From NCBI GenBank assembly GCA_051061015.1, contig JBPFEG010000046.1:1-64000 (forward strand): a DNA stretch of 64,000 nt, written 5' to 3'. Position numbers and translations under genes: made by a program. The stretch comes from Methylomicrobium sp051061015. Lineage in GTDB: Bacteria > Pseudomonadota > Gammaproteobacteria > Methylococcales > Methylomonadaceae. This document shows, piece by piece, positions 44,640 to 54,087 of the stretch. Position 1 is the first letter of the stretch, and the number at the start of each line of letters is the position of its first letter. The notes below the pieces were generated by a model. It was not told where the DNA came from. It did no database searches and was given only the letters and a program-made list of their open reading frames with translations.

Positions 44640-46004
44640 CTAGGTTTTCGGGTGAAGCAGCAGGATCTGCAGATCGGCGACATTGGTGCCGGTCGGGCCG
44701 GTAATCAATAAATCGCCGGAAGCTTCAAGAGCATGATACGAATCGTTATTGTCGAGCAGGGCGGCCGGCTCTATCCCTTGGGCGCGCATTCGCGTCAGCG
44801 AGCGGGCGTCAATTTGCCCTCCGGCCGCATCGGTCGGGCCGTCGCGCCCGTCAGTGCCGCCGCTCAGAAAAACCCAGTCTGCGTCGAGCCCGACTTTTTC
44901 GGCGGCCAAAGCGAACGCCAGCGCCATTTCCTGATTGCGTCCGCCAAGGCCACTGCCTGTCAATCGGATCGTCGTTTCGCCTCCGGCCAGATAGGCGGTG
45001 GGCTGTTGGATTTGCCCGTTAGCAGCGATCGTTTTGACCCATTGTTCTGCGGCTTCCCGGGCAATGCCGCACAAATGATTGCTATAAATAACGGTCTGAT
45101 AGCCGAGCTGCCGTGCGTGTTCGGCTGCGGCATTCAAGCTGATCGCGTTGCTGCCGACCAGCGTGTGATCGGTGTTTTGAAAAATCGGATCATTCGGCTT
45201 CGGGGTTTCGGGGACCTGCCCGAGCTGGCCGTTCAGCAGATAGCTGCGGACCGTATCGGGAGCCTGTTCCCAGATGTGTCGGTCTCGTAAAATTCGGATC
45301 GCCTCCTCGAATGTGCTCGGGTCGGGAACGGTCGGGCCGCTCGCGATCGAGCTCAGGTCGTCGCCGAGCACATCGGACAGAATCAACGCGTGCAGGTCGG
45401 CCGGCGCGGCGAGCTTCGCAAGTCCGCCGCCTTTCAGTTGCGAAAGGTGCTTGCGTACGCAGTTGATCTCGTTAATGGTCGCGCCGCTGGCCAGCAATAA
45501 ATTCGTGACCATGCATTTTTCGGTCAATGAAATCGAATGGACAGGGCAGGGAATCAGCGATGAACCGCCACCACTGACCAGCGTTAACACCAGTTCGCCG
45601 GCCTGCGCTCGGCTGACTTTTTCGGCAATCAGTCGGGCGGCCTTAAGCCCCGCTTCGTTCGGCAACGGATGACCGGTGCCGAAGACGTCAGTGTGTTCCA
45701 GCGCGGCGACGTTTTCATAATTGGTGACCGCAACTCCTCTGCTGGCCCATAACGATTCGGGAATTGCCTCTTCAGCGGCTTTCGCCATTGCACAGGCGGC
45801 CTTTCCAAAAGCGATCAGATGCAGCTTCGGCCATTTGCCCAGTCGCTGATTGCTCGGATTGTCGATATCCAGGCGAATCGCCAAGTGATCCCTGTCTACC
45901 GATAGGCACTTTTTTACCGCCAAGTATGGGTCGGCCGCCGCCACGCCTGCACTGAAAATCGCGAAGGCATCGCTGCGCGCCGCGAAAGTCGATTCGCTTT
46001 CCAC
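44640..46004 (-). CDS. gck: Glycerate 2-kinase, MOFRL family
   Basis: A 454-residue glycerate kinase of the GckA/MOFRL type, phosphorylating D-glycerate to 2-phosphoglycerate in the serine cycle. Motifs include FGKAACAMAKAAEEAIP, GTGHPLPNEAGLKAAR, LVSGGGSSLIPCPV, LSDVLGDDLSSIASGPTVPD and the C-terminal LSGGTDGRDGPTDAAGG. The GTG at 46004 (ESESTFAARSDAF) starts 27 bases after the mtdA stop. The frame extends to 46274, but that part is mtdA in another frame. No strong ribosome-binding site is seen. Confidence 0.92.
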   Translation of the reverse strand: MESESTFAARSDAFAIFSAGVAAADPYLAVKKCLSVDRDHLAIRLDIDNPSNQRLGKWPKLHLIAFGKAACAMAKAAEEAIPESLWASRGVAVTNYENVAALEHTDVFGTGHPLPNEAGLKAARLIAEKVSRAQAGELVLTLVSGGGSSLIPCPVHSISLTEKCMVTNLLLASGATINEINCVRKHLSQLKGGGLAKLAAPADLHALILSDVLGDDLSSIASGPTVPDPSTFEEAIRILRDRHIWEQAPDTVRSYLLNGQLGQVPETPKPNDPIFQNTDHTLVGSNAISLNAAAEHARQLGYQTVIYSNHLCGIAREAAEQWVKTIAANGQIQQPTAYLAGGETTIRLTGSGLGGRNQEMALAFALAAEKVGLDADWVFLSGGTDGRDGPTDAAGGQIDARSLTRMRAQGIEPAALLDNNDSYHALEASGDLLITGPTGTNVADLQILLLHPKT

Positions 46005-46030
46005 TGATAAATCGGTTTTGAACGCCGTAG

Positions 46031-46888
46031 TTAAGCCATTTGCTTGGCTAATTCGAAGATGTTTTCCGCGTCGAAAACCAGTTTGTTGTCGGTAAACAGT
46101 TTTGCTATGCAGGCGCGGTGCAGTTCGAGCTTTAAGGGCCCGAAACCGAGTGCACCCCAGATGATCTTGCCATAGCGTTCCTGACCCTTGTCGAACACGT
46201 CGATACCGCCGATTCCGATCGGCGGAGTTGCGTTTGCATCCGCGATCAGTTCGATGTTCGGATTGTTTTGCCAATGCTCGGCGCCGATCAGCTCGATGCC
46301 GGCCGCGCCGGTTGCAAAAACGATATTCGCATTTTCGATCGCTTTGCCCCTCGCATCCTGATCCACCGCTTCGATCGGGGTAATATTAATGCCGAAGCGG
46401 GCTTCCATTGCTTTGCAGGCCTGGATGACCTTCTCCATTTTACGTCCGGTCATCGAAACTTCCGCACCTTCGCGGCTCAGCATGACCGCGGCGCGTTGGC
46501 CGACAGGGCCGGTGCCGGCCAGTACGACTGCTTTCTTGCCCGCCAGTGTACCGCTGGCCGCCAGTTTTGCGACTGCAGCGGCCGCAGTCGTATTGCCGCC
46601 GTTACTGTCCAGCATCACCGAAACCTGAAAGCCCGGGAAAAATTTGCTTTGCACTGCTTTCAGAAGATTTTGGCCGGCGATCATGTCGCTGCCGCCGATA
46701 AAAATCGCGGTATTTTTCTTGTCTTTCGGTCCCCGCGTAAAAATTGCGCCTTCAACCAAACCGGAAATCGTGTCCGGCGTCAGCCCTCCGAAACCGGTCA
46801 CATGATCGGCTCCACCGTCGTAGGCGACGACCGTGTCGAAAACTGAAGGAAGCGTGTCGGTGTCGAATTGGAAAAGCAGTTTTTTCAT
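46031..46888 (-). CDS. mtdA: NADP-dependent methylene-H4F/H4MPT dehydrogenase MtdA
   Basis: A 285-residue protein matching MtdA of methylotrophs, which oxidises or reduces methylene-tetrahydrofolate (and methylene-H4MPT) with NADP. Features are the N-terminal LLFQFDTDTLPSVFDTVVA, the substrate region LDSNGGNTTAAAAVAKL and the nucleotide motif VLAGTGPVGQRAAVML. It opens the run mtdA-gck-glyA and is divergent from mdh. Confidence 0.95.
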   Translation of the reverse strand: MKKLLFQFDTDTLPSVFDTVVAYDGGADHVTGFGGLTPDTISGLVEGAIFTRGPKDKKNTAIFIGGSDMIAGQNLLKAVQSKFFPGFQVSVMLDSNGGNTTAAAAVAKLAASGTLAGKKAVVLAGTGPVGQRAAVMLSREGAEVSMTGRKMEKVIQACKAMEARFGINITPIEAVDQDARGKAIENANIVFATGAAGIELIGAEHWQNNPNIELIADANATPPIGIGGIDVFDKGQERYGKIIWGALGFGPLKLELHRACIAKLFTDNKLVFDAENIFELAKQMA

Positions 46889-47187
46889 GGATCTCGAAGA
46901 TGGTGGAATCTGAATTTAAATGATAAAAAACCATCTATTATACCTGAGATACGGTTTCCATGTTTAGCGGGCTGAGACATTCCGCTCGATCGGATTTAGG
47001 GATCAATTGTCTTGCGGGCTTGAGGGCTTGACGTTATCATTAAACCCAGGCTGACAGGGCTCGACTACAATGAGAATGGCGTGAATGATCAGACTTTCCG
47101 CATCTGTATATTTGCCGCGAGCAATAATGTTTTCCGGATAAGCGTTATCAGATAAGACACTCCAATTTTAATTATTAGGGATAACTC
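46889..47187. other. Divergent promoter region of mtdA and mdh
   Basis: 299 bases with no coding frame. An imperfectly spaced repeat GATAA-GCG-TTATC followed by AGATAAGA lies at 47137-47157, 30 bases before the mdh start, and could be a regulator site. Promoters for both directions must be here but no clear -35/-10 pair was identified. Confidence 0.4.
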
Positions 47188-48165
47188 ATGAAAACACCCG
47201 TTCATATCGCGGTTTCAGGTGCTGCCGGGCAAATCAGCTATTCTCTCCTTTTCCGGTTGGCGTCGGGCGCGTTATTCGGCCCGGAGCAACCGATCGTACT
47301 GCATCTGCTTGAAATTCCGCAGGCGATGCACGTTCTGGACGGCGTGGTAATGGAATTGCAGGATTGCGCAAGCCCTTTGCTGTACCGTGTCGAAACGACC
47401 GCGGATCCTCGCGCCGCTTTCAAGAATGCCGATTATGTATTTCTTGTTGGTGCCCGCCCGCGCGGCCCGGGAATGGAGCGTAAAGATCTTCTGGAAGTGA
47501 ACGCAGAGATATTTTCGGTGCAGGGCAAGGCTTTGAATGATGTGGCCAGTCGCAAAGTGAAAGTCCTGGTGACCGGCAATCCGGCCAATACGAACGCCTT
47601 GATCGCGCTAAAAAATGCGCCTGAGCTTGGGCCTGAGAATTTTTCTTCGATGAGTCGCCTGGATCACAACCGCGCGGTCAGTTTGCTTGCGGAGAAATGC
47701 GGCGTCCTGCCCACCGACGTGAAGAACATGACGGTCTGGGGCAATCATTCGACGACTCAATATCCCGACCTGCATCACGCGAAAGTGAAAGGGCAGGATG
47801 CGTTGTCTTTAGTGGAGCGCGAGTGGTTTGTCAACGACTTCATTCCGACCGTGCAGCAGCGCGGTGCAACGGTGATTAAGGCGCGCGGCTTGTCGAGCGC
47901 CGCTTCCGCGGCCAATGCCGCAATCGATCAAATGCGGAATTGGGCCTTGGATACGCCGGAAGGCGATTGGGTCAGCATGGGTATGCTGTCAGACGGCAGC
48001 TATGCAATCGAAAGGGATATAATGTATTCTTTTCCGGTGACCGTAACCAACGGTGAGGTCAGCATCGTGAAGGGACTCAACATCAACGAATTCAGCCTGC
48101 AGAGGATGAAATTGAGCGAGGCTGAACTGAAGGAAGAACGGGATGCGATTCGGCATTTGTTGTAA
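47188..48165 (+). CDS. mdh: Malate dehydrogenase
   Basis: A 325-residue NAD-dependent malate dehydrogenase of the cytosolic-type group (GAAGQISYSLLFRL as the nucleotide loop). Substrate Arg residues are in GARPRGPGMERKDLL, catalytic Asp-His in SRLDHNRAVS and VWGNHSTTQYPD. In the serine cycle it reduces oxaloacetate to malate for MtkAB. AGGGA precedes the ATG. It lies between the mtdA-side and sga-side serine-cycle genes. Confidence 0.95.
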   Translation: MKTPVHIAVSGAAGQISYSLLFRLASGALFGPEQPIVLHLLEIPQAMHVLDGVVMELQDCASPLLYRVETTADPRAAFKNADYVFLVGARPRGPGMERKDLLEVNAEIFSVQGKALNDVASRKVKVLVTGNPANTNALIALKNAPELGPENFSSMSRLDHNRAVSLLAEKCGVLPTDVKNMTVWGNHSTTQYPDLHHAKVKGQDALSLVEREWFVNDFIPTVQQRGATVIKARGLSSAASAANAAIDQMRNWALDTPEGDWVSMGMLSDGSYAIERDIMYSFPVTVTNGEVSIVKGLNINEFSLQRMKLSEAELKEERDAIRHLL

Positions 48166-48186
48166 ATACTTGCCGAATTGAGCAAA

Positions 48187-48216
48187 AAAGGGCGGTTACT
48201 CCGCCCTTTATCTTTT
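48187..48216. terminator. Bidirectional Rho-independent terminator between mdh and hpr
   Basis: AAAGGGCGG at 48187-48195 pairs perfectly with CCGCCCTTT at 48201-48209 over a 5-base loop, with A-rich sequence before and T-rich after. It serves both mdh and the convergent hpr gene. Confidence 0.88.
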
Positions 48217-48225
48217 GTGCATCGG

Positions 48226-49200
48226 TTACACGATGCGGTCGAGCGGTTCCTGCCCCGCAAAAAACGCGGCAATATTTTGCAGCACCCGGTTGCCCATCGC
48301 AATACGCGTTTCTTCGGTCGCGCTGCCCAGGTGCGGCAGTAGCGCGACATTGTCGAGTTCGAGTAAGCCCGGATAAACATTCGGTTCGCCCTCATACACA
48401 TCGAGTCCCGCCCCAGCGATCCAGCCTTTCTTCAAGGCCTTGCACAAAGCCTGATTATCGACCACATCACCGCGCGCGGTATTGATCAAATGTGCATAAG
48501 GGCGCATCAGTTTCAACCGTTGCTCGTTGATCAGGTGCCGGTTTTCGGCGCTGCCGGGGCAATGTAGCGAGACGAAATCGGCTTCGCTCAGGAGTTCTTC
48601 AATTGTCGTGCATCGGACTGCCTGAACGTCGTCAATGATTTCCTGCGCGGGCGCACTGCGCGGCGTATAAAAAAGGATTTTCATCCCGAAACCGTGATGC
48701 GCTTTCCGGGCCGTCGCCTGAGCAATCCTCCCGAATCCGATCAGGCCGAGCGTCTTGCCGGTCACTTTTCGTCCGAGCAAATGCGTCGGTCCCCAGCCGG
48801 TCCACTGACCGCTGCGCACCAATCGGTCGCCTTCGGATGCCCGGCGGGCGGACATCATCAGCAGCAGCATCGCAATATCGGCGGTGCAGTCGGTCAGCAC
48901 GCCGGGCGTATTAGTCACCACCAGGCCTTGTTCCTGCGCGGCGGCAATGTCGATATTGTTGTAGCCGACGCCGAAGTTGCCGATGATTCGAGTGCGTTTG
49001 TTCGGGACGCGCAGAATGTCGGCAGTAATCGGGTCGGTGACGGTCGGCAGCAGTGCATCCGCGATTTGTAGCGCCTGTTTCAACTGGTCGGCCGTCATCG
49101 GCATGTCGGTCTCATTCAAGGTGACGTCATACAATTCCTTGAGTTTTGCTTCGACTTCCGTCGGCCACCTGCGAGTCACGACGACTTTGGGTTTGCTCAT
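48226..49200 (-). CDS. Hydroxypyruvate reductase (D-2-hydroxyacid dehydrogenase family)
   Basis: A 324-residue D-2-hydroxyacid dehydrogenase. The NAD loop is TLGLIGFGRIAQATARKA, with Ala at the third Gly position of GxGxxG. Catalytic Arg (NTARGDVVDN), Glu (LDVYEGEPN) and His (LLPHLGSATEETR) are present. Placed right after sga, it most likely reduces hydroxypyruvate to glycerate in the serine cycle; it may also reduce glyoxylate. It ends at the terminator shared with mdh. Confidence 0.9.
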   Translation of the reverse strand: MSKPKVVVTRRWPTEVEAKLKELYDVTLNETDMPMTADQLKQALQIADALLPTVTDPITADILRVPNKRTRIIGNFGVGYNNIDIAAAQEQGLVVTNTPGVLTDCTADIAMLLLMMSARRASEGDRLVRSGQWTGWGPTHLLGRKVTGKTLGLIGFGRIAQATARKAHHGFGMKILFYTPRSAPAQEIIDDVQAVRCTTIEELLSEADFVSLHCPGSAENRHLINEQRLKLMRPYAHLINTARGDVVDNQALCKALKKGWIAGAGLDVYEGEPNVYPGLLELDNVALLPHLGSATEETRIAMGNRVLQNIAAFFAGQEPLDRIV

Positions 49201-49321
49201 TGACTGATTGTCTCAGGATTTCAATCGGTAGGGTAACGATGCCGAACGGTTGGTGATCCAGGCATCATGACTTTAAAAGCCAGGGGAGCGGGCGGCGCCC
49301 CCTTGGCGAACCGTTACTCTC

Positions 49322-50488
49322 TTACTTCGCGGTCGAGCGATAGTATTCGACCGCCGCCCCGACGCCGCTGCCCGGCTTGATGTCGAAGCCGGAATCCAGC
49401 AACGCCATTTCGACGCCGGCGAATGCGCCGAGCATCGACACGTCGTTCATGTCGCCGACATGGCCGATACGGAACACCTTGCCTGACAATTCGGAAAGAC
49501 CTGCGCCTAGGGAAATATTGTATTTCTTGAATGCGGTGCTGATCACGTCACGGGCATCCTTGCCTTCGGGCACGACGACCGCAGAGACGGTATCGGACTC
49601 GAAACCCGGGTGGGCGCACAGTTTCAGGCCCCATGCTGCAATCGCTTTGCGGGTGCCTTCGGCCAGACGGTGGTGGCGTGCATAGACATTGTCCATGCCT
49701 TCTTCGAGCAACAGGTCCAGCGCCTTGCGTAAGCCATAGAGAATCGGCAGCGCCGGCGTGTAAGGCGTATAGCCGTCCTTGTTCTGGTTCATTTGATCGC
49801 GCAGGTCCAGGAAGCAGCGCGGATATTTGCTGGTTTCCGTGGCTTTCAACGCCTTCTGGCTGAAACATAGAAACGCGCCGCCCGCCGGCAGCATGAAACC
49901 TTTTTGCGAACCGCTGATTGCGCCGTCGACGCCCCAGTCGTCCATCCGGAAATCGAGGCTGGCGATCGAACTGACGCCATCTACGAACAACAGGGCAGGG
50001 TGGCCCGCCGCATCCAGGGCCTTGCGCACGCCCGCGATATCGCTGGTCACACCGGTTGCGGTTTCGTTATGCGTCGCCAAGACCGCCTTGATCTCGTGAT
50101 TCTTGTCTTCTTTCAGGCGCGCTTCCAGCTTGTCCAGAGGAATGCCCTTGCCCCAGGTTTCCTGATGGATCTCGACATCGAAGCCCAGGCGTTTCGCCAT
50201 TTCGGCCCACAGATGACTGAATTGGCCGAAGCGATAAATGAGTACTTTGTCGCCAGGATTCAACGTGTTGGTTAACGCGACTTCCCAGCCGGCAGTACCG
50301 GTCGCAGGAAAAATGAAGCATTGTCCCTTTTCGGTGCGGAAGACTTTCTTCATGTCTTCGAGCAGCGGCTTGAACAGCGTCGGAAATTTGGGTGAACGAT
50401 GGTCTTCCATCGGCGCGTGCATCGCGCTCAAGACTTCGTGAGGGACGTTGGTAGGGCCAGGAATGTAAAGGTGGTTGCGACCAGCCAT
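49322..50488 (-). CDS. sga: Serine-glyoxylate aminotransferase
   Basis: A 388-residue class V PLP aminotransferase that moves the amino group of serine to glyoxylate, giving hydroxypyruvate and glycine. The N-terminus RNHLYIPGPTNVPHEVLSAM is typical, and the PLP lysine is in ISGSQKGFMLPAGG. It is transcribed toward hpr and divergently from mcl, with 296 bases of shared control sequence. Confidence 0.95.
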   Translation of the reverse strand: MAGRNHLYIPGPTNVPHEVLSAMHAPMEDHRSPKFPTLFKPLLEDMKKVFRTEKGQCFIFPATGTAGWEVALTNTLNPGDKVLIYRFGQFSHLWAEMAKRLGFDVEIHQETWGKGIPLDKLEARLKEDKNHEIKAVLATHNETATGVTSDIAGVRKALDAAGHPALLFVDGVSSIASLDFRMDDWGVDGAISGSQKGFMLPAGGAFLCFSQKALKATETSKYPRCFLDLRDQMNQNKDGYTPYTPALPILYGLRKALDLLLEEGMDNVYARHHRLAEGTRKAIAAWGLKLCAHPGFESDTVSAVVVPEGKDARDVISTAFKKYNISLGAGLSELSGKVFRIGHVGDMNDVSMLGAFAGVEMALLDSGFDIKPGSGVGAAVEYYRSTAK

Positions 50489-50735
50489 GAATTTGCCTCG
50501 TCAGAGTAGTTAAACGTTAATTAAGAGCGGAGTTGGGCAAAATGCGCCAAAATTCAAAAACTGGCAATGATGACATACTGAGCTTTAATCATCAATAGCC
50601 GTATACCAGATAGAGATTAACCTGGCGGTTTTTATAAAACTGAGAAAAAGCGTTAATGATTGACTTTGTACTCACCGAAAGTAAAATGGCGGATTTATTT
50701 GTTTACGGCAGAAGCCCTACCGGATGCGATTGATC

Positions 50736-50747
50736 ATTCGGCCGAAT
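50736..50747. promoter_or_regulatory. Palindrome upstream of mcl-mtkAB, possible operator
   Basis: ATTCGGCCGAAT is a perfect 12-bp palindrome, flanked by TGATC on the left and CAT on the right so that the wider element is nearly symmetrical. It ends 37 bases before the mcl start in the sga-mcl divergent region. A serine-cycle regulator site is a guess from position. Confidence 0.35.
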
Positions 50748-50784
50748 CATTTTATTTAAAGTACGTACAGGCAGGTAGTCAAAA

Positions 50785-51735
50785 ATGAGTCACACTTTAT
50801 ATACGGCGTTAGTTCAGCGTATTCAACGCTGTGAACTGGCAGTTCCCGGTTCCAATCCCGGTATGTTTGAAAAAGCCTTGAAAAGCGGTGTGGATTACAT
50901 TTTTCTCGACCTCGAAGATGCGGTGGCCCCCGACGACAAACTGCAGGCGCGCAAGAATGTGATCGAGGCGATCAACGACCTAGACTGGAAGGGGCATGGT
51001 ATTACCTTGTCCGTGCGGATCAATGGACTGGATACCCAGTACATGGTTCGCGACGTAGTCGATCTGGTCGAGCAGGCCGGCGCCAAAATCGACACGATCC
51101 TGATACCGAAAGTCGGCGTTTACGGCGATGTCTATATGGTCGAGGCGATGCTGAACCAGTTGGAAATGCAGCAGGGCCTCAAAAACAAGATCGGCATCGA
51201 AGCATTGATCGAAACCGCGCTGGGCATGGCGAACGTCGAAGACATTGCGAGACAAGGTGCCTTGGGCCGTCTCGAAGCGCTGCATTTTGGCGTGGCTGAT
51301 TATGCGGCCAGTAATCGCGCGCGTACCGTCAATATCGGCGGCCTGAACCCCGACTATCCGGGCGACCAGTGGCATGCGGCGATCAGCCGGATGACCGTGG
51401 CCTGCCGCGCTTATGGCCTGCGGCCGATCGACGGGCCGTTCGGCGACCTGAAAGATCCGGAAGGTTACAAGCAGGCGGCACGGCGCGCGGCCGCACTCGG
51501 CTGCGAAGGCAAATGGGCGATTCATCCGTCGCAAATCGAACTGGCCAACGACGTGTTTACGCCGCCTGCGGCTGAAGTTGAAAAGGCCAAGCGCATCCTG
51601 GCCGCGCTGCAGGAAGCGGCCGCGCAAGGCAAGGGCGCGGCCTCGCTGGACGGGCGTCTGATTGATGCTGCCTCCGAAAGAATGGCGAACAATGTCGTAA
51701 GAGCGGCCGAAGCGATCGCCGCGAAAACCCAATAA
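50785..51735 (+). CDS. mcl: Malyl-CoA lyase
   Basis: A 316-residue CitE-like TIM-barrel lyase that cleaves malyl-CoA to acetyl-CoA and glyoxylate. FLDLEDAVAPDDKLQARKNV, the Arg in LSVRINGLDT, IGIEALIETALGMANVE and KWAIHPSQIELANDVF are the substrate, Mg2+ and CoA motifs of the family. It starts the mcl-mtkA-mtkB operon, whose products together split malate. Confidence 0.95.
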   Translation: MSHTLYTALVQRIQRCELAVPGSNPGMFEKALKSGVDYIFLDLEDAVAPDDKLQARKNVIEAINDLDWKGHGITLSVRINGLDTQYMVRDVVDLVEQAGAKIDTILIPKVGVYGDVYMVEAMLNQLEMQQGLKNKIGIEALIETALGMANVEDIARQGALGRLEALHFGVADYAASNRARTVNIGGLNPDYPGDQWHAAISRMTVACRAYGLRPIDGPFGDLKDPEGYKQAARRAAALGCEGKWAIHPSQIELANDVFTPPAAEVEKAKRILAALQEAAAQGKGAASLDGRLIDAASERMANNVVRAAEAIAAKTQ

Positions 51736-51761
51736 CAACTGATAGCGAAGAGGCAAGAGTC

Positions 51762-52961
51762 GTGGATATTCATGAGTATCAGGCGAAAGAAATATTACAG
51801 GGCTACGGCGTAAAGATCGCCGAGGGCGGCCTGGCGTACAGCCCGGAAGACGCGGTGCAGCGTGCCCGTGAAATAGGCGGGCATCTCTGGGTCGTCAAGG
51901 CCCAGATTCATTCGGGTGCACGCGGCAAGGCCGGCGGTATCAAGATCTGCAAAACCCATGACGAAGTGGAGGCCGCTGCGGAAGAGTTATTGGGCAAAAG
52001 ACTCCGCACGCACCAGACTGGTCCGGCCGGCAAGGTGTGCAATCGCCTGTACATCGAAGCAGGCACCGAGATCGCCAAAGAATTGTACTTTTGCCTGCTG
52101 GTCGATCGCAGTGCCGAACGGATCGTGATGATCGGTTCTGCCGAGGGCGGCATGGAAATTGAGGAACTGGCGAAAACCCGTCCGGAAGCAATCACCAAGA
52201 TTTACATCGAACCGGCAGTCGGCCTGCTCGATTATCAGGCCCGCGAAATGGCCTTCGCATTGGGACTGGATGCCGAAATCATCAGTCATGCGGTCAAGAC
52301 GATCAAGGGCTGCTATAAGGCTCTACGCGAACTTGACGGCAGCATGCTCGAAATCAACCCGCTGGTGATTACCCGCAGCAATGAACTGATTGCGCTGGAC
52401 GCGAAGATGGGCTTCGACGACAACGCCTTGTTCCGTCAGCAGAAGATTTCCGAACTGCGTGACAAAACCCAGGAAGATCCGCGTGAAATGGCCGCGGCGG
52501 ACCGCGGCCTCAGCTATGTCGGTCTCGATGGCGATATTGGCTGCATGATCAACGGTGCCGGTCTGGCAATGGCGACGATGGACATGATCAAGCTGGCTGG
52601 CGGCGAACCCGCGAACTTTCTCGACGTTGGCGGCGGCGCCTCGGCAGAGCGTACCGAAAAGGCATTCCGTCTGGTGTTGGCTGACCAGAACGTGAAGGCG
52701 ATGCTGGTTAATATCTTTGCAGGTATCAACCGTTGCGACTGGATCGCCGAAGGCGTCGTGCACGCGGTCAAGAAAATTGACATGCAGGTGCCACTGATCG
52801 TGCGCTTGTCCGGCACTAATGTTGAGGAAGGTCAACGCATCATCAGAGAAAGCGGTCTGCCGATCATTACCGCCGATACCTTGGCCGAGGCGGCAGAAAA
52901 GGCGGTGCAGGCGCGAAATCAGGCGGTTGCGAAAGCCGCGGTCGCAACAGAAGGGTGTTAA
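51762..52961 (+). CDS. mtkA: Malate-CoA ligase (malate thiokinase), beta subunit
   Basis: A 399-residue ATP-grasp protein of the SucC family. DIHEYQAKEILQGYGVKI, VKAQIHSGARGKAGG and EINPLVITRSNELIALD are ATP and metal motifs; GGGASAERTEKAF is the C-terminal CoA-ligase part. Its place next to mcl shows malate rather than succinate is the likely substrate. The GTG at 51762 is the best start for the family N-terminus. It ends 9 bases before mtkB. Confidence 0.93.
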   Translation: MDIHEYQAKEILQGYGVKIAEGGLAYSPEDAVQRAREIGGHLWVVKAQIHSGARGKAGGIKICKTHDEVEAAAEELLGKRLRTHQTGPAGKVCNRLYIEAGTEIAKELYFCLLVDRSAERIVMIGSAEGGMEIEELAKTRPEAITKIYIEPAVGLLDYQAREMAFALGLDAEIISHAVKTIKGCYKALRELDGSMLEINPLVITRSNELIALDAKMGFDDNALFRQQKISELRDKTQEDPREMAAADRGLSYVGLDGDIGCMINGAGLAMATMDMIKLAGGEPANFLDVGGGASAERTEKAFRLVLADQNVKAMLVNIFAGINRCDWIAEGVVHAVKKIDMQVPLIVRLSGTNVEEGQRIIRESGLPIITADTLAEAAEKAVQARNQAVAKAAVATEGC

Positions 52962-52970
52962 GGAATCAAG

Positions 52971-53858
52971 ATGGCAATTTTTATCAACGAAAACACACGC
53001 ATTATCGTTCAGGGCTTCACCGGCAAGATCGGCTCCTTTCATGCCGAGGACATGATCAAATATGGTTCCAAGGTCGTCGGCGGCGTGACGCCGGGCAAGG
53101 GTGGTCAAACCCACCTGGGCTTGCCGGTATTCAATACGGTCAAAGAGGCTGTTCAGAAAGCCGGCGCGGAAGCCAGTATCGTGTTCGTACCGCCGGCGTT
53201 TGCGGCCGATTCGATCATGGAAGCGGCCGATGCGGGCATCAAATACTGCGTTTCGATCACCGACGGTATTCCGACCCAGGACATGATGCAGGTCAAAAAC
53301 TTTCTGCGCCGTTTCCCGAAAGAAAAACGCATGGTGCTGACCGGCCCGAACTGCGCCGGCACGATCAGCCCTGGCCGTTCAATGCTCGGCATCATGCCCG
53401 GCCATATCTACATGCGAGGCAATGTCGGCATCGTAGGCCGTTCAGGCACCTTGGGCTATGAAGCGGCCGATCAGATGAAACGTCTAGGCATCGGCGTCTC
53501 GACCTCGGTGGGTATCGGCGGTGACCCGATCAACGGCTCATCGCACCGGGATATTCTTGAGCAATTCGAGCAGGATCCTGAAACCAAGGTTGTGTTGATG
53601 ATCGGCGAAATCGGAGGACCTCAGGAAGTCGAAGCGGGTCTGTTCGCAAAGGAGCACATGACCAAGCCGGTCATCGCTTATATCGCAGGACTTACCGCGC
53701 CCGAAGGACGCCGGATGGGTCATGCTGGAGCAATTATCTCCTCGGCTGGCGAAGGCGCGGCTGAAAAAGTTGCGATCCTGAAAGAGCTTGGTGTCACGAT
53801 CTGTCCGACGCCAGCGGCGATGGGCGCGACCGTGGCCGAAGTATTGGCGAAGATGTAA
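52971..53858 (+). CDS. mtkB: Malate-CoA ligase (malate thiokinase), alpha subunit
   Basis: A 295-residue SucD-family protein. The CoA-binding N-terminus reads IVQGFTGKIGSFHAEDMI, LTGPNCAGTISPG and VGIGGDPINGSS are conserved, and the phosphorylated His is in RRMGHAGAIISSAGEG. With MtkA it makes malyl-CoA from malate, ATP and CoA, which Mcl then cleaves. Confidence 0.94.
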   Translation: MAIFINENTRIIVQGFTGKIGSFHAEDMIKYGSKVVGGVTPGKGGQTHLGLPVFNTVKEAVQKAGAEASIVFVPPAFAADSIMEAADAGIKYCVSITDGIPTQDMMQVKNFLRRFPKEKRMVLTGPNCAGTISPGRSMLGIMPGHIYMRGNVGIVGRSGTLGYEAADQMKRLGIGVSTSVGIGGDPINGSSHRDILEQFEQDPETKVVLMIGEIGGPQEVEAGLFAKEHMTKPVIAYIAGLTAPEGRRMGHAGAIISSAGEGAAEKVAILKELGVTICPTPAAMGATVAEVLAKM

Positions 53859-53885
53859 GTTGCAGATTTTAGGTAATCTGAAGAA

Positions 53886-53911
53886 AGGTGGGCGTACATT
53901 TTGGCCCACCT
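53886..53911 (+). terminator. Hairpin after mtkB
   Basis: AGGTGGGC at 53886-53893 pairs with GCCCACCT at 53904-53911 over a 10-base loop, 27 bases past the mtkB stop. The following T content is modest, so termination is likely but not certain. Confidence 0.5.
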
Positions 53912-54087
53912 GAGCTTTGAGATTTACCCCTTTTTGTATTCATCCCGTTAATTATTGGGGGGGAAATCGAATGGGTTTAATCGCTAAAGGTTCTAGTAAA
54001 GCTATTAAGTATTTGATATGTTATGGCACGCTATGACCCTGGAAAGGGATAGCGTTTATAAAAAATACAACTTCTAGGACATCATAT

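Noticed and set aside
46005..46274. N-terminal extension of the glycerate kinase frame
   Set aside because: It overlaps the mtdA 3' end and its translation is Arg-rich shadow sequence without family similarity.
52971..53858. Calling mtkAB succinyl-CoA synthetase (sucCD)
   Set aside because: The linkage to mcl and the full serine-cycle set makes malate thiokinase the better reading, though the sequence families are close.
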